Of a DNA stretch of 64,000 nt, positions 1 to 10,397 are shown piece after piece. The translations under genes were made by a program, and so were the position numbers. How positions within the stretch are numbered: the first letter of the stretch is position 1; every line of letters begins with the position of its first letter. A model generated the notes under the pieces. That model was given only the letters and a program-made list of their open reading frames with translations. It was not told the DNA's origin and ran no database searches. Where the stretch lies: assembly GCA_012845835.1 (NCBI GenBank), contig JABAKD010000001.1, positions 11,863,501 to 11,927,500 on the forward strand, in the 5' to 3' direction. The stretch is from Undaria pinnatifida. Its lineage: Eukaryota; Sar; Phaeophyceae; Laminariales; Alariaceae.

Positions 1-614
1 ATCTCCTATCGGGGGCACTCCAAGCTGTGAACCAACTAATGCAAGATTATCCTCTATACTGTTCAAGCCTCTCGACGGTATAAATACAAAAAATCGTTCA
101 CTATCGCGAAACAAGTCTGAAATTGGGCGACATTTTTTGGGGGGGGACTACCCCTCTTTTTGGCTTCAGAGGGAAAACATGACGAATAGAAGTGCCGACT
201 ACAGCGTCCTTCACACGGAGCAATGCGGGCTGCTAGATCAGGTGGCGACGATTTTTGAGTCGAACTCCACTGCATGCAGCGCTGTAAGACCCGCGCATAG
301 ATCGCCTGCGCCAACGCTGCGCTGCATGCTCGGGCCACGACAAGACCGCACTTCACTTATGCTTTGCTTCCACCCTTTTCGAATCCCTAAAATGTTTTTC
401 TAGTCTAGCTCCGAGTGTTATGTTCCGTATGTCGGGACTGCGATACTAAAAGGGTTAACCGCTGTGCATGGGCTTCCCAAAAGGGTTCAGGCGCCCCACA
501 CCATCCGGAAATGTGTACGCCGAAAAGTGTTGCCCCCTGTCGTGACACCCGTCGCCCCGCGAGCAAATAATCGCTCAATATCGTTGGAACACCGATTGAC
601 GCCGGCTACGATAG

Positions 615-690
615 AGGTGTACCTTTTTTTGGCGAAAATGGTTTCTGAATGACGGGGCTCTTTAACCCAAAATCGTCGGAAATTTCGCCC
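615..690 (+). repeat. Dispersed repeat R2, empty-site copy
   Basis: gatagaggtgtacctttttt, then tctgaatgacggggctcttt and aacccaaaatcgtcggaaat. It has a single TTAA where other R2 copies (9.95 and 37.7 kb) carry a MITE. Further R2 relatives lie at 1425-1520, 3480-3550 (reverse) and 51330-51375. Confidence 0.65.
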
Positions 691-1648
691 GTTTTTTTTG
701 CATGATTCTCGTCCTACTAAACAGGTCTACGTCGTGTCTGTTTCATCCGGCAGCGCAGTTTTAGTTATTCTCCAACAACGATTTTTGGCAAAGAGGTCTT
801 GAGCTCACGAGTTGAGGAACACCTCAGAAAAAAAAGTGGTGTACTGTAGCACCTCCGTCGTAGCACGTGCGCGTCGATTGTGTTTTTCGGGGTGCTATTC
901 GTCGTCTGCGTAGGGCCGTGCAGTTGTTTATTCGGTTGCACGTGTTCAACTTAGTTTTAAGGTCTAATTTCGGGACAGGTAACGACCTTTGATAGTGAGG
1001 AGCCTGGAAAACATTGTTGTGCACCCCTACCATAGCCCACCTCGACAGGGGAGTTGCCCTGTATATGGCGTTTTCTCTGCCAAGGGGACACCAGGGGAGG
1101 GGGGGGGTGCTCTTTTGGGCTTGGACTATTCCTTTCCCCCCCCCCCTCAAGTTTCTGGTCTCCAGCAGCAATTGATGCGTTACGTGGCACTCGTTTTCGC
1201 TAGGGAGCAGGGGAGGAAGCAGGGCGTCGTCTGACCTCATGAGCCACTTTTGTCGGGGGGGGGTTTTCACGCAAAGAAAAAATACCGCAAGCCTTCACGA
1301 GGAAATATATGGATGCATGTCGTGTACGCCCGGCCGACGAATCGCCCAGCTTGCGCCAGGCTGAGTTAGTAAAGCGCCAAAAGCCAAACTACCGTGTGGG
1401 TCGCCCGGTTGACCCGTAGCACGGTTCGATAGAGGTCGCACTTTTTGGCTGAAGAAAAAAATCTGGACGACGGAGGTCCTTGACCCTCCTTAGCCCGAAA
1501 TCGTCGGAATTTCACCTTTTTTTTTTGGACGATTTTTGTGGTTATAGAACCCCAAGGGGGCCAGGGGATTATTCTTGGGGGATTATAGACCTGTTTCCAT
1601 TCTGGATCCATATCAAATGTTTCGGTTTTTTGACGGTCTAAATTTGAC

Positions 1649-2012
1649 CCGTCAAGGCGTCTTTGGAACTGCTGGTAGTCATTACTGTGTTTAGTGTGTG
1701 GAGTTGGTTCATTGACCGGCTGCCTGCCAAAGGGAAAACGTACCGTCAACCGACACCGACGGGGGCTAGTTTTCACCAGTCAAGGCGTCTTTGCACTCTT
1801 GCTAATCGTACTATTTAGTGTCCTGGAGTTAGTTCCTTGACGGCTGTCCGTCAAGGGGCATGAGTGCCGTCAACCGACATCCGACGGGCTAGTTTTCACC
1901 CGTCAAGGCGTCTTTGTACTTACTAATCACACTCGTTTTTAGTGTGTGTGTAGTTCCTTGACGGCTGGCTGTGCTGTCCGTCAAGGGGGCAAGAGTCTAG
2001 TCAACCGACATC
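1649..2012. repeat. Three-unit 125-bp tandem array
   Basis: Units start gtcaaggcgtctttg at 1649, 1779 and 1902 and contain gttccttgacggctg, ccgtcaaggg, gtcaaccgacatc and gggctagttttcacc. Short palindromes (ccttgacgg with ccgtcaagg) recur in each. Confidence 0.8.
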
Positions 2013-2249
2013 TTGGTCCGAATCAATGGTTGGGTGAGGTTCAGAGGTCCGTCCTCAAGCGAGGAAAGAGCCTCACAAAAACAACGGCGCGCCTCTATCG
2101 TCGCAGGTGCGCCTCAGAGAAACTCGGAACAGACAAGTGCACAACCGCGCTCTTACTTCAGAACGCGGGCATCAAACGTATCTCAGAAATGGGTTTTAGT
2201 ATAGGATTCACATGACGTGATGAGCTAATTTGACTACTCTTGATACCAC

Positions 2250-2435
2250 CTTCAGAACCCCAAAACCCTTCCCTATACTATTCCCAAGTAGTTTCCCCCG
2301 TAAACGGGTTTCCAGTTGTACAGGGGCTAAGTGTTCAGAGCCCCAGAACCCATTCATACACTAATTCCAAATACTTTAGCCCGCGAAAACGGGTTTCCAG
2401 CTGTAAAGGCGCTAAGTCCGTTTTCGACGCTCTTA
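2250..2435 (+). mobile_element. Two piggyBac-like MITE relics in tandem
   Basis: Two successive copies of the MITE text: cttccctatactattcccaa followed by cgggtttccagttgtac, then cattcatacactaattccaa followed by cgggtttccagctgtaaagg. Ends and TTAA sites are eroded. Confidence 0.5.
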
Positions 2436-3604
2436 AACCGGGTACCCCACCGTTTTCAACCAACCGGTTAACCTCACACTTGCCGTATGTCATTCGTATT
2501 GATACAAAAAAACATGCGCGACGAAGCCGCCCTCCGTTCGTGTTCCGTGCGGTTTGAGCGTTGGGTGGTAGCAAGAGCGTCCAGGCGCACCGGCAATCAC
2601 TGCAACCCCTCTCCCTCAGGAAAGCCTTGCCCGTGTGGATTTCACACAGCAGTGAGAGTATTCGCGCGCGTTTTCAATCATATGAAGCAGGTCATGCCCA
2701 AAGGCAGACCCCCTCCCCCCCGCAAAATCCACCCACCCAGTTCTTACCCCCACCCCTCAACACAATTACCATGCGCGAAAGAAGCACTTGCTAAAATCCA
2801 ACCCCGGCAATCAATCACGGCATCCACTATAATTACAAAAAAACAACTGCTGGGGGGCGTAAGAGCGGTAAGAGGGAAATCAAGCTGATCTAGACTCGAC
2901 AGCGTGATCGCTCGCCGTCCCCTCTCCCCCCCCCCCTTAAACACGCCTCCTTGACACCTACGCCAGAGGTGTCACCGTTTTTTTTTCTGGGCCTCTTCAC
3001 CTGAGGAGGTCCTATTAGCAGCCCCCGCAAAGTCGCACGCACGTACACGCTAAGTTTTGTAGATCTGCACACGTCGTAAATTCAATGCAAAAGCGATTTA
3101 TGTATGATGGCGGCTCCCTATGTGCAGGTACGCACAAAACGACGCTTTTTGTGGTGCCCAGACCTGACCCTATCCCCGCAACCCAACCCTTGGGAGGGGG
3201 AGGGGGGGGGGGTTCGAGGTCTGCTCTCGAGGTCGGCAGGTGGGCAGTAACGAGTTTACGTGAAAAGCTGAAAAACTTGCACGTACCAGAGAGGGTACGT
3301 GCCTGGTACGTGCAATTAAACGCCTGGTCTTCTATTAACAACCGGTTTCGAAGACACTGGGCAAACGTTTTTTTTTGTGATGGACCAAGACCAAAAACCA
3401 TGGCCCATGTACACAAAACATAATATAATTGCGAGAAACAAGAACGGCATCCCCACGACTCTGGGGTTAGGAGCCCCGTCAAATTTTAGAAATTAGTTTA
3501 GCGAAAAAAAAGTGCCACCACTTCTACGGTTTTGGGTCAACAAGCCCCGCCATTCTGACCAAGAAAAAGGCCTAAACGCGCTACCTCCATCGAAGCACGT
3601 CTCC

Positions 3605-4445
3605 TAAAGTGCGCTCGGTGAAGGCAAGGAAAAGAAAGACGGGGGCCCACAGCGTGATCCTGTCCCGCCTCCGCCCCCCGAAACATGCATCCATACTCTA
3701 GTTGGTGAAAGTAAGGGGAAGCTAGCCGATCTATCCTCCACAGTGTAGCCACCACCCTCACACACTCCTCTCCTCCCAGACACCCCTCCATATATCTACT
3801 ACTGCTGACGGTAAGGGGAAGCACGGCGATCTGGCTTCCACAGCGGGATCGTGCCCACCCCTCCCCCCCGCCGAAAACAAATCCATCAATACGCTAGTTG
3901 GCGAAAGCAAGGGGAAACACACTGATCTGGCCTCCAGAGTAAAGTACCTCCCCCGCCCCCTTCCATTCCCCAAAGATCCATCCATACGTCTGCTGGTGAC
4001 AGTAAGGGGAAGCAAGCCGACCCGGCCTCCACAGCGTGATCGTGCCCACCTCTCGCCCCCAAACAAACCTTGCAAAAATCAATCCATACGCTAGTTGGCG
4101 AAAGTAAGGGGAAGCATGCTGATCTAGACTGACCCCACAGCGTGGTCATGCCCCCCCCCCCCCTCCCCCAACATCCCTCCAGATGATACAGTTGTCAGAG
4201 AAAGTAAGAAACAAAAAGCCGATCTGGCCTCCACATCGTAATCGCGCCCATCCCCTCCGCCCCTCCCCAGCACCCATCCCTACGTTTGTTAGAGAAAGGA
4301 ACAAAGACTGAGCCGAGCTGGCTTCGACAGCGTGATCGTGCCCCCCTCCCCCCCCCCCGCGCCCCCCCCCAAACATCCATCCATATATTTGTTCCGTGGA
4401 ATAGCGAATAACAAGAAACATCCCTTCGTGATGAGCAACAAACAA
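3605..4445. repeat. Eight-unit 95-105-bp tandem array
   Basis: Units repeat ttggcgaaagtaaggggaag, then gatctggcctccacagcgtg and atcgtgccc, with a C-rich tail of variable length. Starts near 3611, 3700, 3806, 3897, 3992, 4095, 4191 and 4287. Minus-strand frames are partly open (HDHAVEA-like) but not conserved as protein. Confidence 0.8.
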
Positions 4446-5148
4446 CCACGGAAGGAAGGTTGCCGTTGCTTGTAGGATTTTAAGCCATCAACGCAACAGC
4501 TGTGCAGCAGCAGTAGCAGTAACAAAGCAAAACCGCAAAAAAACAACAGTAGTAGCAGCAAAGCGACCGTAGTAGCAACGTAGCACTTCTAGCAGCAGGA
4601 ACACAGTAGCAGTGGCACAGAAGCGATAGGAAACGTCCAGACTTACACGACGTGCGCCTGGTACAAAACGCGAAAAAAGTACCAAACCTACTGACGATCC
4701 GGGCGTGAACTACAGAGGGGTACACATTGCACGCCCCCCCCGATTGCCTCGCAAGCAGATAAAACAAAATACATCAAGCGGAACTTACGCCAAGCCAAGC
4801 AGCGCCAAGCCAGGTCAGGCGAAGCGAAGCCAAGCACACCCAACCGAGCCTAAACCAAATCAGGCTAAGCATGCGAAAAAAGGAAAAAAATCGAGAAACA
4901 AACAAAAACAAAAGAACAAAAACAAAAGAACAAAGACAAAAAACACAACATTCTTCGAGCCAGACGACGGTAAACCCCAACCCTTCCACCACTACTGCAC
5001 AGCACACATTTGTTATACCTCACAGTACCACACAAAATCCAAGTGCTCTTGCCCCCGAAAACGTGGGCGTACTTCAAAAAGAGGCGTCACGGTTTCACGA
5101 CGCAATGCCCCGGCGGTAAAGGCTACACCGCCGTTACATGTCTGACCC

Positions 5149-5757
5149 CCCTTCTTCACCTGAGACCGAGGAATACTTCGTATACCTCAAACACAACTGA
5201 TTCTGAGGAAGCCGAAAACGCAACCCAATAAACCAACCTATACCTGGTATGTCCTATACGGCCTAGGTATAACAAAACAAATAACGAAAAACAAGAAAAA
5301 GTCAGACTCCGACGAAAAAAGGCTTACGGAGGCACTTTACCCCATTAGCGCCTCCCAACCCCCCTCCTTCTACTATTTCCAAGCAATTCCGCCCCCCAAA
5401 ATGGGCTTCCAGGTGCAAAGGCGTCAAGGAGCCCCTTCTCGCTCAGAACCCCTTCTTCACCTGAGGAGAGCTCTAAACCTCAACCAAAACTGATTGTGAG
5501 TAAAAACTGAAAACGCAACCCGATGAAGAAACCTATACCAGGTACACGGTATACTACGGTATATACGGCCTAGTTATACCAAAAACAAATAATGAAGAAC
5601 ACGAAATGTCAGACTCTGGACGACAAAATGGCTTAAGGAGGCACTTCACCCCTTTAGCGCCCCCCCCCAAACCCCTCCTTGTACTATTTCCGAGTAATTT
5701 TGCCCCAAAAATGGGTTTCCCGGTGCAAAGGCGTTATGGAGCCCCGCCACTCAGAAA
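5149..5757 (+). repeat. 300-bp tandem direct duplication, each unit carrying a MITE
   Basis: Units at about 5149-5450 and 5451-5757 share their whole layout: cttcttcacctgag, ctgattctgag or ctgattgtgag, gaaaacgcaaccc, the tatacggccta stretch, agtcagactc or tgtcagactc, ggaggcactt, and a piggyBac-like MITE relic (near 5340-5431 and 5649-5737). The MITE therefore inserted before the segment was duplicated. Confidence 0.7.
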
Positions 5758-6479
5758 AAAAAAAATAGCACCTCTATCATGGCACGCGCACCTCCTCCCG
5801 GCCAAGAAACGATAAATCCCTTCCCGGGTTCGCGTTCAGACCAGGTAATCTCCCTCTACTGTTTTTTTTTTTTCCATCCCTTCTATTATCGTCGCGCTTT
5901 CTTTCTCCTTCTCCCTCCCCAGTGGTAACTCACATCCGGGGCCCAGGGGCCACTAGCAGGTTCTTCTCCCCCCCTTCCCCCACAACGGTACGCGCCTGCA
6001 TTCTTTGTCTCGAGGATAATTCAGCCCCTTCTTCCCTCGTCGACTCGTGCCGGATTGCATCCACACCAGGTAATTCCCCTATACTCTACTTTAAAGTATT
6101 ACTGTATACACCACTGAACATAGACATCACACCGCATAAACACGTTAACTAGGTAGTATTGGCATCTCCCAATAACGCCTCCTCAAGCGCATCCCTGCGT
6201 CCGACGTCGTCACCCATCTACACCACTGCAAAAATGATCCCACACTTCTTCTAAGTAGTGTGTCTCCAACAACTGGGTTTGCTAGTTGTAACGGTGTTAG
6301 AGCATGTTTAGAGCCGCACCCCAGCGTATTCGGCGGGATCAGCCGACGTGGAGTGTATGCGGCATAATAATTGAAGCAGTAGATGGTCCAACCGCCTCAG
6401 TCATCATCGGCTAATGTTACTGCCGACGGCTTCAAGACGCCTGAGTGACCGAACGCTACAACAACCGTTACTTTTTTTC

Positions 6480-7060
6480 GCTTCCGGTGACCATGCCGGT
6501 AAACCTCAGCGACACCACCAACACCAGCATCCACCGCCGACTGCTTGAAGTTGCCAACCGACTGCTACCACCACCACCACCGACACCGTCACCTACTCTT
6601 GACTTCTCGAACGCGCCGTGCGCCCGCTACCACCACCGTGACTGTTATCGCCCACGATGACCATGCCGGTATCCTCGTCGGCGTCATCACTACCGCCAAC
6701 ACCACCAACAACTGTCGAATGCTCGAACACGTGGGCTGATCACCGCCGGCACCACCATCTACTGTCGGCTGCTAGAAGGCGTCAGGTAACCGCTACGACC
6801 ACCACGGCGACCGCAACCGCAGGCTTTATCACGCCCAAAGACCATGCCGGCAACTTTGCAGGCACCACCGATGCCAGCATCTACTGTCGACTGCTCTACG
6901 GCGGTGTCGGCTGACCACATGGTGACCACCAGCATCGGCACCATCGCCACCGATACCGTTATCTACTGTCGACTGCCCGAAGATACCGGGTGACCGTTGC
7001 CACCACCGCGACTTCTATCGCTCCCGATGACCATGCCGGTAACCTGGTCCACGTTGATGG
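6480..7060. repeat. Degenerate repeat of gaccatgccggtaac units
   Basis: Four or so units of roughly 150-180 bp share gaccatgccggtaacct, caccaccgacaccagcatc and tactgtcgactgctcgaa. Open frames here come from the CAC/ACC composition and are not considered genes. Confidence 0.6.
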
Positions 7061-7342
7061 CTCCCTTCAAGCCTGTCTCCGACCGCAACACCCGTACGGT
7101 TTTCTCGATAATTTGCTGCCGTGAAAATGCCACAAAAGAAACAAAAACAATTACAAAAGAAACAAAAACAATTTAAGAGAAGAGAGTAGCACCGGCACAC
7201 GGGGGTCGGGGGAGGCAGAGCGCGACTTGGTTAAGAAAGTAGAAAGGAAACAGACAGATGGACGGGCACACAAGCAAGCCAAGAACCAAAACCAACGGTC
7301 ATACCTACAAAAAAAAAACAGAAAAAAGGACAAAATAAAAAA

Positions 7343-9021
7343 GGGCAATGGTCAAACGGGGGTATACCCTCCCCTGCTTTTTTCGACCATTGGGGACTAT
7401 AGGCCAAACCCGGCCGCGGGAGGCGCTCGCACGTGCCAAAGACTGCCCCAAAAGCAGTTCTAACACGCAATTAATAGCAAGGTGCCCGCAGACCTCGCCG
7501 AGCAAGCGCACCATTTTATTTTTCTTTTGAGCACGTTGTTGGGGCTAACGGGACCGCGGCGCACGCGGGGTCTTACGGATCCCCCTTTCTGATCACCTGT
7601 TGGGAGGGGTATGCCCCCGCAAATCTACCAAATTCATGTACTGTAGTACCCCCGCGTGACCATCCTTTCACCCCACCTGACCGAAATCGTACCCCTACTT
7701 GACCACTAATAGAAACCCCAAGAGCAGGTGCAAACACATCTACACGTCACCGTATACACCACCCAAGGAAGGGCCGAACAACCGGCAGTTGCGAGTCGTC
7801 GCGATCGATTTCTTCGGGAAATAATGCACGAAGAGCAGTACTTGAAATCCACTGTTTGGTTATATCTCAACATACCATACCTTTGCAGACTAGGAAGGAA
7901 GAAACCGAACAAGAAACAAGAACAAGTACCACTACTACTGCTGCTGCTGTGAGGGGGCTGGTGGTGGGTGCTACGAAAAAAAGAGCAATCGAGACACTGC
8001 CTTCAAACTCCAGCAGCGGGCGGACAGCAACAGACACACGGCCACAGCCAGCACCACGGACAGACACTTGAAGCGTGAAGGCAGACACATCATCTCCTTG
8101 ACAACAGGTCGACCTCCGCTGGAAGTTCGCCCTCCGCACAACATAACAAGGAGGCACCACAAAGAGAACGAACACCAACCTGACAAAATTCAAAACGACG
8201 CCAACAAGCAACCCCGGCAGTGCAACAGTATAGTTTGCGCTCGTACGTTTGCAGTCGCACGTGGCGTTCCCATCATGCACCAGGCATACACTACGTATGT
8301 GAGCCAAGAAATAACCGAAAATAAAGAAAGAAATAGACCCAACAAATTACGAAGTAAAAGGACCCCTGCCAGGACGTACCAGGTATAGTCTAAGGACCGA
8401 CCCCTTTTTCACACAGCAGCAGCAGCAGCAGAAGTAGTATTTGTTCTTGTCTCATGTTTGGTTTTTCCCTTCCTAGTTTGCGAAAAGATTTGTACGATGT
8501 GTTTAGATATAACCAAATATTTGATTCCAAACACCGCTGGTTGGTTCTTCGTGCATTATTTCCCGAAGAAATCGATCGCGACTACTCGCAACTGCGGGTT
8601 GTTCGGCCCTTCCTTGGGCTCTTCGGGCTGTTGTATACGGTGACGTGTAGATGTGTTTGCACCTGCTCTTGGGGCTTCCATTGGTGGGTACGATTTCGGC
8701 CAAGCGGGGTGAAATGATGGTCACGCGGGGGTACTACATCAATTTAGTAGATTTGCGGGGGCGTACCCCCCCAACAAGTAAGTGGTCAAAAAGGGGGTCC
8801 GTAAGATACCCGTGTGCGCCGCGGTTTCGTTCGCCCCAACAACGTGGTAAAAAAAAAAAAAATGCGCGTGCTCGGCAAGGTCTACGGGCACCTTGCTAGC
8901 GCGTCAGAATTGCTTTTGGGGCGGTCTGGGGCATGTGCGAGCGACTCCCGCGGCCGGGTTTGGCCTATCATCCTTAATGGTTAAAAAAAGCAGGGGGTAT
9001 ACTCCCATTTGACTGTTGCCC
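7343..9021. mobile_element. Foldback element with long inverted arms
   Basis: Left arm 7343-7948 and right arm 8417-9021 are imperfect reverse complements over about 605 bp each. Shared stretches include ataggccaaacccggccgcg, cttcgggaaataatgcacga and gcaggtgcaaacacatctac. The 468-bp spacer has no gene. Outer ends read gggcaatggtcaaacggg and its counterpart catttgactgttgccc. No target duplication was found. Arms this long are typical of foldback or Mutator-like non-autonomous elements; a simple inverted duplication is also possible. Confidence 0.75.
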
Positions 9022-9426
9022 GTGAAAAGAAATAGCAAACAAAACAACAAAACTAACTCTTAAGACACATTAATCGTTAAAAATTACCTGCAAAGATTCT
9101 GCCGGGCGAGAGATGACATGAACATATATGCATTTTCCACTACACCTTCACCGCGTGGTATGTCATCGAAAAAAACTAGGCGAATTATAAATGAACAGCC
9201 AACGAACCAAATAGTCTAGTCTAACCAACCAACCATTTAGATAAGAAACCAAATGCTCCAGTCCAACTAACCAACTTACTCACTGTAACGACAACACCGC
9301 ACCATTACAGCAATCGGAAGTCACCACCTAGCTAACGCAGTAACCAGTTTAGTCAAACTTCACAATCTATTACCTAGATAACCAACAAGCGAACAAAAAA
9401 AAAAAAAATACAATGCAGAAGCACAC

Positions 9427-9603
9427 CTTTACAGCGCTCTTCGCGATCGAAAAACCCGCCGCCTGCCGGGCCTGCTCCGCCGCGACAGCCTTGCCCACGG
9501 CCACGGCCGTAGCCTCTTCGTGCCGCCGGGTCAGCTCTCGCTCCACCTCGGCCACGCGCTCTGCCGTTCGCGCCGCAAACTTTTCATTCGAAGATTCTGC
9601 CAT
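9427..9603 (-). CDS. Candidate first exon, coiled-coil-like N-terminus, gene unidentified
   Basis: Starts at an ATG (MAESSNEKFAARTAERVAEV) and encodes 59 residues rich in Ala, Glu, Arg and Gln, followed by a GTGTGC donor in phase 0. The heptad-like charge pattern suggests a helical or coiled-coil segment. G+C and codon use resemble the confirmed exons and contrast with the A/T-rich flanks. I found no continuing exon to the left, where only a foldback element and arrays are seen. It could belong to a gene extending past the window, be a relic, or be an alternative 3' exon of the kinase gene. Confidence 0.4.
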
Positions 9604-9954
9604 TCGGGGAACACACAAAAAAAGAGAGGAACACACAAAAAAAAAAACGTTGCGTAGTGCATCAGGTTTTGAGCCAAAACAACGTCAAATACGTGTGGCA
9701 TAAAACCTTGCGGCCGTATACACCAATGAACCCCACCCTGCATCTTTAAAGGAACATGTTTCCTCAACACAGTTGCGATTTGTTGTACTCAACGTACAGC
9801 AGTGCACAACGCGCCATTTATCAAAGGATGGTTGGGCTGTCGCTTCGAGAACATCGCGCAAGAGCAAATTGGGACAAGCTACGACGCCTGCTACCAATAG
9901 ACACAGCAGCATTTTTTGGGCAAAGATATTGTCTGAACGACGGGGCTTCTCGAC

Positions 9955-10020
9955 CCCTTTAGAGCCCTAAAGCCCCGAAAACCCCTCCCTATACTAATTC
10001 CAAGTAATTTTCCGAAGGCG
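9955..10020 (+). mobile_element. piggyBac-like MITE, decayed copy inside repeat R2
   Basis: Begins cccctttagagcc and ends before TTAA at 10021. The left TTAA has mutated to TCGA. It is flanked by R2 sequence (gacggggctt on the left, aacccaaaatcgtcggaaag on the right), as in the copy at 37.7 kb. Confidence 0.6.
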
Positions 10021-10175
10021 TTAACCCAAAATCGTCGGAAAGCCATTCTTGTTGTGCAATGCGAATGAAGCCTAACCCCTAACCCCGACCCTACCCCAAG
10101 GCCACGGCTACGACCCTCCGCGCGGCGAAGCTAGCCGCGCGACTTGGGTTCATCAGAACCAGTGTGCGGACTAGC

Positions 10176-10397
10176 TCAAAAAGTGAAGCATGTTAGGTAC
10201 TTGTTCTGGGGGTGGTGAGAAAGGCGGTGAAGTCTACCGTAATTTAACAGCACAAGGGTTGAGAGAACCCTACCTATGGCGGCGATCGGGTGCAGGTAAG
10301 CGTGCGACAAAAGCCCTCCGGCGCCAGCGATGGGGATGCGGTCCGAGGGGTCCCTCTGCAAACATCCCCGAAGGGTTTCCACAAGACCAACATCCTT
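10176..10397 (-). CDS. MPS1: MPS1 exon 10 (C-terminal end of kinase domain, stop)
   Basis: Encodes residues 1248-1320. [19 protein letters not shown] matches the alpha-H/alpha-I region containing the invariant Arg. The following LLSHAYLHP corresponds to the family's LLAHPYVQ. The last 31 residues are not conserved, so the true end might use the GTAGGG donor after HPIAAIG instead. Two decayed copies of the acceptor end lie just upstream in intron 9. Confidence 0.85.
   Translation of the reverse strand, partial: KDVGLVETLRGCLQRDPSDRIPIAGAGGLLSHAYLHPIAAIGRVLSTLVLLNYGRLHRLSHHPQNKYLTCFTF

Larger units (their letters stand above)
1..7342. other. Left flank without a supportable gene
   Basis: Contains R2 and MITE relics, the 1.65-2.0 kb, 3.6-4.4 kb and 6.5-7.0 kb arrays, the duplicated 5.15-5.76 kb block, CAG/GTAGCAG-like and aagccaagc-like simple repeats (4.5-4.9 kb) and many homopolymer tracts. 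No exon with good borders and conserved sequence was found. Confidence 0.6.
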
